Positions 36,470-45,733 of a stretch of 64,000 bases of DNA are shown here, in pieces (positions within the stretch are counted from its first letter, which is position 1; every line of letters begins with the position of its first letter). Position numbers and translations under genes: made by a program. Under the pieces are notes generated by a model, which worked only from the letters and a program-made list of their open reading frames with translations, made no database searches and was not told the origin of the DNA. Origin of the DNA: JAMQPK01 sp963761975 (GTDB lineage: Bacteria; Acidobacteriota; Vicinamibacteria; Vicinamibacterales; JAMQPK01); the NCBI GenBank assembly GCA_963761975.1, contig CAVXIR010000002.1, positions 1,736,001 to 1,800,000 of the forward strand, read 5' to 3'.

Positions 36470-38116
36470 TCACCACGTCTGTCCTGCGTTGACCGCCACA
36501 CATCCCGTCAGCCACCCTCCGTCCTTGCCCGCGTCCTCCCAGAAAAAATTCGATCCCATTTTGAACGCTTGATCGACCATCGCGACACGGCTGTTCCCGG
36601 CGAAGTGCCGTACGGCGATGATCGTGCCGACCTTCGACACCCGTTCGAGGAGAAGATCGTCGAATCCTGGGGGCATGTCTGCGAAGCCAAGATAGACGTG
36701 AACGCGAGAACGGCCATCGAGCACCTTGTCCGGCTCGCGCCCGCGGCAGATGCGCCGTGCCTCGTGATACTCGGCGAAGAGAATCCGCCCGCCATCGGCG
36801 AAATAGCGGCCGTCCGATTGTGCAAGCGATGCGCCTCCGTACCACCAGATCGCCGGCAGCGAATGTTTCGTGGTGATGATCGTCTCTCCAGCCTGGCGCT
36901 GCGCCATGAGCCATGCGACGGCGGCTCGGTCGTCGGTCGCGTGATTGCTGTCGGCGGGACGACGGCTGCGAAGATCGTGAGATTCCGCGTTCAACGACGT
37001 CGGCACAGACAGCCAGCACGGCGGCGGCAATCCCGACGGCAATCGCTGGATTCATCCACGCAGGGTTCAGCGGCTTCGTCGCGGAACAACAACACCGCGC
37101 GATCGGCGGCAAGGGCAAGACCGAGATACAGCGCCGGGACGAACCACAACGACAGCCGTTCGTAGAGGGGCATCAAGCCAAGGGCGCCCAGCACAAATCC
37201 CGAGGCCACGACGAGCCCTGCCGTCGCGCCGAGCGACCCGATTCGACGCGCGAGCGAATCCGATGCACGCCAAACACCAGACGACGACGGCCAGGACGCT
37301 GCCGCCGGGTTTCGACACAAACGGCGCCAGCCGGCCGAACATCCATTGCAGCCGATCCCACACGCCGGCGTCGGTCGGCGGAAGAGCAAACGACCAGAAC
37401 TCCTGCAACGACGCGCTGCCTTGCGCGTAACGGATTCCAAGCACGTAGTGGACAGAGACCGATGCCATCAGAACTACAGCGGCTGCGGCGAGCAACCGGA
37501 ACGTGTCCGGATGCCGGCGCACCGATATCGCCAGCACGACGCAGCAGGCTGGCAGCACAAGCAGGGCGCCAAGCGACAACCAGTGTGCAACTGCCGCGAA
37601 GGCCGTCCATGCCACGATGGCTTTTTGTCGTAGCCTCGGGGGACGAAGCTGTCGCTGCCGCGACCGTGAAGGCGGGCAGCATCAACCCCCAGAACGTGTC
37701 GGCCGAGTACGGCTTCAGCTCGACCGCATGAAACGAAATCCACTGACCCAGCGAGCACAGAAGAACCAGTACAGTGCTAGCCGGCCGTCGTCAGCCATCG
37801 TTGGCCGACATACAGCGCCGCGATCACGGTGCGCCACGCCGAAAGCCGCGGGGAGGGCACGTATCGCCAGCTCCGACGATCCCAAGGTGAGCAGGACGAG
37901 CCGCTGGAGAGCAAGCCAGCCCAGCGGAGCGCTCTGATCCAGCCAAAGTCGACCGCCCAAGCCGGCGAACGGGCGATCGCGGAAATTCAGCGCGATCATC
38001 TCTTCGTCGAGCCACAGCGGGCGAGCGTTGGCCCACTGATACACGACGATCAACACGCCGATCGCCGCCACGATAAAGGGCAGCCGCCTCGTCATCCTCG
38101 AGTCATTATCTGCCAC
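36470..38116 (-). pseudogene. Membrane glycosyltransferase (GT39/ArnT-like) broken by at least six frameshifts
   Basis: Reading the three minus-strand frames in turn gives one continuous protein. It runs from GVLIVVYQWANARPLWLDEE (GT-C-type first loop acid) through AAFGVA, TVIAALYVGQRWLTTAG, STVLVLLCSLGQWISFHAVE, LKPYSAD and KAIVAWTAFAAVAHWLSLG. It continues through SLARRIGSLGATAGLVVASG and PLNPAWMNPAIAVGIAAA and ends at VAVNAGQTW. Switches lie near 37830, 37775, 37620, 37240, 37060 and 37000. The one at about 37620 is at a run of five A/T bases. Between switches the protein sequence has no stop codons and looks conserved. This is either recent multi-hit decay or a locally poor assembly. Confidence 0.75.
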
Positions 38117-38147
38117 CCGCCTCGGCCGTTGATATCATTAGCGCCAG

Positions 38148-39494
38148 ATGGTGACGATCCTTCAGAGCGTTCCAGCCGGCCAGAAGGTCGGCATTGCGTT
38201 TTCCGGCGGCCTCGACACGAGCGCAGCCCTTCACTGGATGCGGGGCAAGGGTGCGATTCCTTACGCGTACACCGCAAACCTGGGGCAGCCCGACGAAAAA
38301 GACTACGACGAGATTCCACGGCGCGCGCTGCAGTACGGCGCCGAAAAGGCGAGGCTCATCGATTGCCGGCGCCAGTTGGTCAACGAGGGGATTGCCGCAC
38401 TCCAGTCGGGCGCTTTTCACATCACGACGGCCGGCGTGCCGTACTTCAACACGACGCCGATTGGACGCGCGGTCACCGGCACCATGCTGGTGGTGGCGAT
38501 GAAGGAAGATGACGTGCACATCTGGGGGGATGGCAGCACGTTCAAGGGCAACGACATCGAGCGGTTCTATCGATACGGCCTGCTTGCCAATCCCAGCTTG
38601 CGCATCTACAAGCCGTGGCTCGATCAGACGTTCATCGACGAGCTTGGCGGCCGCAAGGAAATGTCGGAGTACATGCAGCGTGCCGGGCTCGCATACAAGA
38701 TGAGCGTCGAGAAGGCGTATTCGACCGACTCGAACATCCTCGGCGCGACACACGAAGCCAAGGATCTCGAGCAACTGAATCGCGGAATCAAAATCGTCGA
38801 CCCGATTATGGGCGTGGCGTTCTGGCGCGATGGGCTGTCCGTGAAGCCCGAGGTGGTGACGATCCGTTTCGACGAAGGCCGGCCGATCGAGCTGAACGGC
38901 ACGTCCTTTGAGGATGGGGTCGAGCTGATGCTCGAAGCGAATCGCATCGGCGGACGCCATGGCCTTGGCATGAGCGATCAGATCGAGAATCGCATCATCG
39001 AAGCCAAGAGCCGCGGCATCTACGAAGCGCCGGGCATGGCGCTTCTCTTCATTGCCTACGAGCGGCTTGTCACGGGCATTCACAACGAAGACACGATCGA
39101 ACAGTACCGCGATAACGGGCGGCACCTGGGGCGACTGCTGTATCAGGGACGCTGGTTCGATCCTCAGGCGATGATGCTGCGCGAGACGGCGCAGCGGTGG
39201 GTGGCGCGAGCGGTGAGCGGCGAGGTCACGGTCGAATTGCGGCGTGGCAACGACTACTCGATTCTCGACACGACCAGCCCGAACCTCACGTACAAGCCCG
39301 AGCGGCTCACGATGGAAAAAGGCGAGTCGACCTTCTCTCCGCAGGATCGCATCGGCCAGCTCACGATGCGCAATCTCGACATCTCGGACACACGCGAGAA
39401 GTTGCTGACGTACGTAAAGACAGGGTTACTCGCGCCATCGCTCGGCGCCGAGTTGCCGAGGCTCTTAGACGGACACACTCCCGAGAAGAAATGA
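38148..39494 (+). CDS. argG: Argininosuccinate synthase
   Basis: 448 residues, the length of the E. coli-type ArgG branch. The P-loop-like nucleotide site IAFSGGLDTSAALHWM, the aspartate/citrulline region STFKGNDIERFYRYG, and YSTDSNILGATHEAKDLE are intact. It joins citrulline and aspartate using ATP in the arginine pathway. The M3 peptidase start codon overlaps its stop codon (ATGA), so the two are co-translated. No other arginine genes are in the window. Confidence 0.96.
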   Translation: MVTILQSVPAGQKVGIAFSGGLDTSAALHWMRGKGAIPYAYTANLGQPDEKDYDEIPRRALQYGAEKARLIDCRRQLVNEGIAALQSGAFHITTAGVPYFNTTPIGRAVTGTMLVVAMKEDDVHIWGDGSTFKGNDIERFYRYGLLANPSLRIYKPWLDQTFIDELGGRKEMSEYMQRAGLAYKMSVEKAYSTDSNILGATHEAKDLEQLNRGIKIVDPIMGVAFWRDGLSVKPEVVTIRFDEGRPIELNGTSFEDGVELMLEANRIGGRHGLGMSDQIENRIIEAKSRGIYEAPGMALLFIAYERLVTGIHNEDTIEQYRDNGRHLGRLLYQGRWFDPQAMMLRETAQRWVARAVSGEVTVELRRGNDYSILDTTSPNLTYKPERLTMEKGESTFSPQDRIGQLTMRNLDISDTREKLLTYVKTGLLAPSLGAELPRLLDGHTPEKK

Positions 39495-41535
39495 CTAACC
39501 CAATCACCGACCCGTGGCCTGGACCTTATGGCGGCGTACCTCCCTGGGATCAGATGTCTCCGGCGCTCTTTCCCGATGCGTTCGACACGGCGATCGCCGA
39601 ACAACGACAGGAAATCGAAACCATGGCCGCGAACCCCGAGAAGCCAACATTCGAGAACACCATCGCTGCGATGGAGCGTTCCGGTCGCATGCTCGATCGT
39701 GTGGAGCGCATGTTCGGCGTCGCGCGCGAAAACGTCACGAATCGCGAGTATCAGGCGCTCGAGCGTGAATGGCAGCCCAGGCTTGCCGCCGCCGCCGACG
39801 CGATTCTCTTCAACGAGCGCCTGTTCGGGCGCATCGAGGCGGTGTACGAGTCGCTGACCGCATCGAATCTCGCACCAGACCAGATTCGGCTGGCCACCCG
39901 CGTGTACGAGCATTTCGTACGGCGGGGCGCAAGACTCAAACCGGCCGAGAAGGCGCGCCTGTCCAGCATCAACCAGCAACTCGCGGCCCACTTTGCCGAG
40001 TTCCGCGCGAAGGTGCTGGCCGACGAAAACACCTGGACCGTCATCGAGCGCGAGTCGGATTTGGCAGGACTTCCAGCGTCGGTTGCCGCGGCCGCAAAGA
40101 CGGCCGCCAAAGAGCGCGGCCTTTCCGGGTGGGCGATCGTCAACACGAGATCGAGCGTCGATCCGTTTCTGACGTTCTCAACCGTGCGGCGCCTTCGCGA
40201 ACTGATCTGGAGGAAGTTCAAGAGCCGCGGAGACAACGACGACGCCAATGACACCAAGGCGACCATTGGGGCATCGTCAATCTGCGTGCGGAGCGAGCCA
40301 GACTGCTCGGCTTTGCGAGCCACGCACACTGGCGCATGCAGGATACGATGGCGGTTGATCCCACGACCGCGCAGAGTTTTCTGCTCAGGGTGTGGCCGGC
40401 CGTGGTCGCGCGCGTCAAGCGCGAGGTTGCCGACATGCAGGAACTTGCAGACCGCGAGCAGCCCGGCACGACGATCGAGCCGTGGGACTATTTGTATTTC
40501 GCCGAAAAGGTCCGCAAAGCGAAATACGATCTCGACGAGGCCGAGATCAAGCCGTATCTGCAGCTCGACAACATGGTGTCGGCGGCGTTGTGGTCGGCAG
40601 AGCGGCGGTTTGGCCTCGCATTCAGAGAAATCACGGGAACGGTGCCCGTGTTTCATCCCGAGATGCGCGTCTGGGAAGTCACCGACACGAGCACCGGGCG
40701 ACATCGTGCGGTTTTCTATCTCGATAACTTCGCGCGAGCCGGGAAGAAATCGGGCGCGTGGGCGACGAGCTACCGGTCGCAGCACGCGATGGACGAGCCG
40801 GTCACTTCGATTGCGTCGAACAACAACAACTTCGTGAAGGGCGCGCCGGGCGAGCCGGTTCTCATCTCAATCGCCGACGCGACCACGCTGTTTCACGAGT
40901 TCGGGCACGCGCTGCACAGCATGCTGCAGAACGTTCGCTACCGCAGCCTCGCCGCCACGCCTCGCGACTACGTCGAGCTGCCGTCGCAGCTGAACGAGCG
41001 GTGGCTGTTGAACCGCGAGCTGCTCGATCGGTTTGCACGGCATTACGAGACGAACGAGCCGATGCCGCAGTCGCTCGTCCGCAAGATCGAGGAGTCCGGA
41101 AAATTCAACCAGGGATACGCCACGCTCGAGTACCTCTCGGCGGCCATTGTCGACATGGACCTGCATATGCGCCCGGATGGCGTCGAAGACATGGCGTCGT
41201 TCGAAAGAGAAGCGCTGGCGCGCTTAGGCGGCATGCCGCGCGAAGTTGTCATGCGGCACCGGTTGCCCCATTTCGATCATCTGTTCGGCAACGACTCGTA
41301 TTCTGCGGGGTACTACAGCTACTTGTGGTCCGACGTCATGGCGGCCGATGCCTGGCAGGCCTTTGTCGAAGGCGGTGGCCCCTGGGACGCGGACGTGAAC
41401 CAGCGGCTTCGGACGCACATCCTGTCGGATGGCAACTCGATCGATCGCGCCGAGGCGTATCGCAAATTCCGCGGCCGCGATCCGGAGGTTCAAGCGCTTC
41501 TCGACGCACGTGGTCTTACCGCCTCTTCCAATTGA
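39491..41535 (+). pseudogene. M3-family oligopeptidase (Dcp/OpdA-like), one frameshift
   Basis: Frame 1 (39491 to about 40265) encodes the N-terminal half ending in SRGDNDDANDTKATI. Frame 2 continues with IVNLRAERARLLGFASHAHW and includes the zinc site LFHEFGHALHSML near 40890. The join at about 40262-40270 lies at ATTGGGGCATC, where one extra G would restore the frame, so a homopolymer miscall is quite possible. The restored protein would be about 681 residues. A secondary start at 40336 could give a truncated product with the zinc site but no N-terminal half. Translationally coupled to argG. Confidence 0.86.
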
Positions 41536-43891
41536 CGCGCATGTTGCGGCGGTTCGCGATGCCCTCGCGCGCAGCCGGGCGGTCGTCATTGCGGCTTCAC
41601 CTGGCGCCGGAAAGACGACGCGCATTCCGCCCGCGCTGCTCGACGCCGGCCCAGTCATCCTGCTGCAGCCTCGACGCCTTGCCGCACGGGCAATAGCGAG
41701 GCGGATTGCGCAGGAGCGAGGGTGGTCGATCGGCCGCGAAATCGGCTGGCAGATTCGATTTGAAAAGCGCTTCGGCCGCGCCACCCGCCTGCTCGTCGTG
41801 ACAGAAGGCATCCTGACCGCGCGACTGCAGCAGGACCCGCTGCTTTCGGATTTCACGACGATCATCCTCGACGAGTTTCACGAGCGAAGCATCCACGCCG
41901 ATCTCGGTCTCGCCCTGGCCCGACAGTCGTGGCGAGCCCGCGACGACCTGCGCCTCGTCCTAATGTCGGCGACACTCGAAGTGGAGCCGGTGAGCGCCTT
42001 TCTCGCGGACGCACCTGTGATCCGGGTTCCGGGTGCGGTCCATCCGCTAACCATTGGGTACGGTGAGGGGGAGTCCCTCGCCGAAGCCGTGAGTCACGTG
42101 TGGCCGAAAACGAGTGGGCAAGTGCTGTGCTTTCTCCCGGGTGCCCGCGAGATCGATCGCGCCCGCGCTGACCTGGCGGACGTGGCGGCGTCGACCGGCT
42201 CCGAAATCGTTTCGCTGCACGGATCGCTGGATGGCGACGCGCAGGATGCCGCGATCAGAGAAGTCGGCCATCGCCGGATCATTCTTGCCACGAACATTGC
42301 CGAGACCTCGCTGACCGTGCCGGGCGTGTCGGCCGTCATCGATACGGGTTACGTCAAGGTCGCGCGCTACGACGCCGAGCGGGGCATCGATTCCCTGACG
42401 CTAGAGCGAGTGACGGCGGATGCTGCAGACCAGCGCGCCGGTCGCGCCGGCCGGCTCGGTCCGGGCATCGTTCGACGCCTATGGGATTCTCGCGCCCGAT
42501 TGCGTCCTCATCGCGAAGCTGAGATCGCAAGGGTGGATCTCGCCGGTCCTGTTCTGGATCTTCTGGCGTGGGGCGCCAATCCGCAGTCGTTCGACTGGTT
42601 CGAGGCGCCGGCCGGCGACCGAGTGCAGGCGGCACTCGGTCTGTTGGAACGGCTTGGCGCCATCGACAAGGACGCGCGCATGACGAAGCTCGGGCGTCAG
42701 CTGCAGCGCGTCCCGCTTCACCCACGCCTGGCGCGAATCTTGATCGACGGCCGTGGCGCGTCCGAAGTAGCGATGGTGTGCGCAGAACTGGGTGCGTCAG
42801 GTGCGTTAGGTGCGTTAGGTGCGCTAGGTGCGTCAGGTGCGTCAGGTGCGTCAGGTGCGTCAGGTGCGTCAGGTGCGATGGGTGCGGGGGGCTTGCCGCG
42901 CCGAAGCGAAATGGAATACGGCGGGAAGGCGGGCCAGATCGCGCAAGAGCTGCAGCGGATTGCCGCGATTGCGCTCGGCGGTGAGATCGCGGCGCGGATT
43001 TCTGATGGGGAGCTGCGTCACGCGCTCTTCATGGGTTATGCCGACCGTCTTGCCAAGCGGCGGCCCGGCTCGCGCGAGCGCTTCGTGCTCGCGACCGGGC
43101 ACGGAGCGACACTGGCCCGCGAAGCTGTCGTCGGAGACGCCGAATATGTGGTTGCGCTCGATATTGTAGCTGGAGAACGCGCGGGCATCAGCGAAGCAAA
43201 AATCCGCTCTGCCAGTGCGGTGGATCCGGAATGGATTCAGCCGACGTCGACGATCATCGAGCATCATGTTGATGAAGAAAGTGGCCGCGTGCGCGCAGCA
43301 CGCGTCGAGCGTTATGACGCGATCGTCCTGAATGAAACGCCGATTGCGGTCGCGACCGGGGCCGCTGCCGGGTTGCTCGGCGACGCATGGCTCGCTCGAA
43401 GCCAAGACGCATCGACGACGCAACTGCTCCGGCGCTTGCGGTTCGCGGGAATAGACGTTCAGTTGTCTGAGCTGGCCCATCAGGCGGCGGCCTCGGCTCG
43501 CAGCCTGGATGAGATCGATCTGCAGGCGCATCTTCCCTTCGACGTGAAACGAGCGCTGGAAAGCTGCGCGCCGGCGTCGATCGTCGTGCCGAGCGGCCGA
43601 AGCATGGCGCTCGACTACGCCGAGGATGGTTCGGTTTCGGCTTCGGTGAAGCTGCAGGAGTTGTTCGGGCTTGCCGCATCGCCCACCGTCGGTCCGTCCC
43701 GTGTGCCCGTCACGTTTCACCTGCTGGCACCCAACGGACGGCCGGTGCAGACGACGCGCGACTTGAGGAGCTTCTGGGAGCGCACATATCCGGAAGTTCG
43801 CAAAGAGCTGAGGGGCCGCTATCCGAAACACCCCTGGCCCGAGGATCCGTGGTCGGCACCACCCACGCACCGGACGACACGGCGGCGGTGA
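41510..43891 (+). CDS. hrpB: ATP-dependent helicase HrpB
   Basis: 793 residues from GTG 41510, which overlaps the end of the peptidase gene; an ATG at 41429 gives 820. Neither start has a convincing ribosome site. Motifs: Walker A ASPGAGKTTRIPPALL, ILDEFHERS (DEFH, as usual for HrpB), LMSATLE, ATNIAETSLTVPGV and DQRAGRAGRLGPG. The HrpB-specific C-terminal domain follows. An unusual Gly-Ala-Ser/Leu tract of about 34 residues is inserted between the helicase core and the C-terminal part (nt 42791-42894). DExH helicase; its substrate in this group is not established. A rho-independent terminator follows directly. Confidence 0.92.
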   Translation: MVLPPLPIDAHVAAVRDALARSRAVVIAASPGAGKTTRIPPALLDAGPVILLQPRRLAARAIARRIAQERGWSIGREIGWQIRFEKRFGRATRLLVVTEGILTARLQQDPLLSDFTTIILDEFHERSIHADLGLALARQSWRARDDLRLVLMSATLEVEPVSAFLADAPVIRVPGAVHPLTIGYGEGESLAEAVSHVWPKTSGQVLCFLPGAREIDRARADLADVAASTGSEIVSLHGSLDGDAQDAAIREVGHRRIILATNIAETSLTVPGVSAVIDTGYVKVARYDAERGIDSLTLERVTADAADQRAGRAGRLGPGIVRRLWDSRARLRPHREAEIARVDLAGPVLDLLAWGANPQSFDWFEAPAGDRVQAALGLLERLGAIDKDARMTKLGRQLQRVPLHPRLARILIDGRGASEVAMVCAELGASGALGALGALGASGASGASGASGASGAMGAGGLPRRSEMEYGGKAGQIAQELQRIAAIALGGEIAARISDGELRHALFMGYADRLAKRRPGSRERFVLATGHGATLAREAVVGDAEYVVALDIVAGERAGISEAKIRSASAVDPEWIQPTSTIIEHHVDEESGRVRAARVERYDAIVLNETPIAVATGAAAGLLGDAWLARSQDASTTQLLRRLRFAGIDVQLSELAHQAAASARSLDEIDLQAHLPFDVKRALESCAPASIVVPSGRSMALDYAEDGSVSASVKLQELFGLAASPTVGPSRVPVTFHLLAPNGRPVQTTRDLRSFWERTYPEVRKELRGRYPKHPWPEDPWSAPPTHRTTRRR
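42791..42894 (+). repeat. 9-bp tandem repeat inside hrpB
   Basis: About eleven copies of GGTGCGTCA and its variants GGTGCGTTA/GGTGCGCTA, encoding G-A-S and G-A-L. The last units are GGTGCGATG and GGTGCGGGG. The 9-bp period keeps the frame, so copy-number change would not break the gene. Confidence 0.9.
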
Positions 43892-43916
43892 AAAGGGGTC
43901 TTCCGACCCCTTTTTT
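43891..43916 (+). terminator. Rho-independent terminator after hrpB
   Basis: AAAAGGGGTC - TTCC - GACCCCTTTT followed by TT. Ten paired bases and a T-run directly after the TGA stop. Confidence 0.9.
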
Positions 43917-43964
43917 GCGGTATTGTCTCCACTCGGCATTCCGCAGTCATTCAAGGAGCTGGCC

Positions 43965-44930
43965 ATGAGACGGTTGCACGTGGCAATGGCGGTTACTGTT
44001 GTGCTTTCGTTCGGTCTGACGCCATCTGTGTACACACAGCAGGGAGGTGCCGGCACTCAGCAGGCAGGAGGCGGTGGCCGCGGGCAGACGCCCCCGCGTC
44101 AGTGGTGGGTCAACAAAGCCAAAGGTGGCCAATATGGCAAGAACAAACCTCACATCAAGCTTGCAGATCTGAAGGTTCGACACAAAGGTCAGGCGAGCTG
44201 GAGCGAAGTGGTCGTCGACGATGAGAATTACCATTCGACATATAACCAGGGGCAGCCCGGCACGAAGATCACGCCGCGCATGCGCCCGGACACCCGCGAG
44301 TTCTTCGTGATTGTCGAAGGCGAAATGCGCTTCACGCTCGAAGGGCAACCAGAGCCGATTCTCACGAAACGCGGATCGGTTGTGAACATCCCGAAGAAGA
44401 CGACCTACTCGGCCGAAGTCATCGGCAGCGTTCCGGCATTGTGGGTGGACGCGAATCAGGCGAACTTCAAGACGCTGGTGCCAGTGGCGGATCCGCGGCC
44501 GGCTCAGACACCCGACCATACCATGATGAAGATAGGCATCAATACGACGCCCGCGCCGTATGTCGGCAACAACAAGCCCCATTTCAACCTCTGGGACGCC
44601 GAGCAGGATCCGAAATTTGCCGGCCAGAACGTCGTCCAGGACGACCATATGTGGGCGCAGGCGATCTGGGGCTACGAGAAAAATCTGCCGCCTTATAACG
44701 CAGAAGACAAGGGCCACTTCCACGTCGGCACAGCCGAGTGGTGGGTCATCATGAAGGGGCAGATTCGCCACAACATCGAAACGGTGGGTGATTTCACGTC
44801 GAGCGAAGGCGACATCGTTTACGCGCCGCCGTCAACGTGGCACGCAACACGGTTTGCCGGCCCGGGCCCATCGTGCCGGCTCGCGATCAGCGGATATCAG
44901 TTCACGTCGTTGCTCGAACAGCCGCAGTAA
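43965..44930 (+). CDS. Secreted bicupin protein
   Basis: 321 residues from ATG 43965 (AAGGAG 11 nt upstream) with a signal peptide ending near TPSVYTQQ. Two cupin barrels are visible: one around 85-165 (RPDTREFFVIVEGEMRFTLE) and one around 235-310 (HVGTAEWWVIMKGQIRHNIE, YAPPSTWHATRF). Metal-ligand histidines are present in the second and less obvious in the first. Similar in layout to the bicupin at 51.5-52.4 kb but not a close copy. Role unknown. Confidence 0.8.
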   Translation: MRRLHVAMAVTVVLSFGLTPSVYTQQGGAGTQQAGGGGRGQTPPRQWWVNKAKGGQYGKNKPHIKLADLKVRHKGQASWSEVVVDDENYHSTYNQGQPGTKITPRMRPDTREFFVIVEGEMRFTLEGQPEPILTKRGSVVNIPKKTTYSAEVIGSVPALWVDANQANFKTLVPVADPRPAQTPDHTMMKIGINTTPAPYVGNNKPHFNLWDAEQDPKFAGQNVVQDDHMWAQAIWGYEKNLPPYNAEDKGHFHVGTAEWWVIMKGQIRHNIETVGDFTSSEGDIVYAPPSTWHATRFAGPGPSCRLAISGYQFTSLLEQPQ

Positions 44931-44935
44931 TGAGC

Positions 44936-45003
44936 GCCGGGTCTTGTAGAGCAAGACCCGGCCTACGTGCCGCGTACGGCGGGTCCTGTTTTATGGACCC
45001 GCC
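44936..45003. terminator. Two adjacent hairpins between convergent genes
   Basis: Hairpin 1 (44936-44962): GCCGGGTCTTG - TAGAG - CAAGACCCGGC. Hairpin 2 (44978-45003): GGCGGGTCC - TGTTTTAT - GGACCCGCC. They lie between the bicupin and the convergent response-regulator gene and probably terminate in both directions. T-runs are short. Confidence 0.65.
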
Positions 45004-45042
45004 AATCTGCCAATCTTCCCATCCTGCGAATTCTGCGAAGCG
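45004..45042 (-). repeat. Octamer-like repeat after the response-regulator stop codon
   Basis: On the minus strand, after the TAG at 45043-45045: CGCAGAATT, CGCAGGATGGGAAG, ATTGGCAG, ATTGGCGG. The ATTGGCAG unit is the same as in the 55.7-kb block. This is the weakest member of the set. Confidence 0.5.
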
Positions 45043-45732
45043 CTAATCGACCTGAGCGGCGCTGAGGCAGTACCCGTCGCCATGCACTGTCCGGATGAAC
45101 TCCGGATGATGCGGGTCCGGTTCGATCTTCTTGCGCAGCCGTACGATGGCGTGGTCGACCGAGCGTGTCGTCACGTTCGTGTCGACGTAGCCCCACACTT
45201 CCTTCAACAGCTCCTCTCGGTGCACAACTTTTTCGCGCCGTTCCGCGAGATAGCGCAGCAATGCGAACTCGCGGTGCGTGAGATGCACCGGCGTGTCCTC
45301 GCAGCTCGCGCGCTGCGTGCGGAAGTCGATGACGAGCTTGCCGACGAGTAAACGCTCGAGTGCCGGATGCGAGCGGCGCAGGACGGCGTTGATGCGGGCG
45401 ATCAGCTCCTGAAGATCGAATGGTTTCGTGATGTAATCGTCGGCGCCGAGCTTGAGGCCCTTCAGCTTGTCCGCCTTCTGCCCGCGGGCCGACAGAATAA
45501 TGATAGGCACTTTGCCGGACTGTCGAAGGACGGGGCACAGGTCGAGGCCGTCGAAGTCGGGCAGGGTGAGATCGAGCACGACGAGATCGGGTGCTGATGT
45601 CCGCACATAGCTGATCGCCGATTTGCCATCAGCCACCGCTTCGACGCGATAGCCCTCGAAGACGAGGTTGTCGCGCAGCACGCGCCGGAGTGTGGGGTCG
45701 TCTTCCACGATGAGGATACGCTCGGACACCAT
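45043..45732 (-). CDS. OmpR-family response regulator
   Basis: 229 residues from ATG 45732. The receiver domain has ILIVEDD, the phospho-acceptor Asp in LVVLDLTLPDFDG (near residue 52) and the conserved Lys in DYITKPFD. The winged-helix output has LTHREFALLRYLAERREKVV and VDHAIVRLRKKIE. The histidine kinase gene ends 1 bp upstream, so the two are a cognate pair in one operon with the TAXI protein. Confidence 0.95.
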   Translation of the reverse strand: MVSERILIVEDDPTLRRVLRDNLVFEGYRVEAVADGKSAISYVRTSAPDLVVLDLTLPDFDGLDLCPVLRQSGKVPIIILSARGQKADKLKGLKLGADDYITKPFDLQELIARINAVLRRSHPALERLLVGKLVIDFRTQRASCEDTPVHLTHREFALLRYLAERREKVVHREELLKEVWGYVDTNVTTRSVDHAIVRLRKKIEPDPHHPEFIRTVHGDGYCLSAAQVD

Positions 45733-45733
45733 G

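Noticed and set aside
39491..41535. Programmed frameshift in the M3 peptidase
   Set aside because: No slippery heptamer or downstream structure seen, and a single missing G in a G-run explains it more simply.
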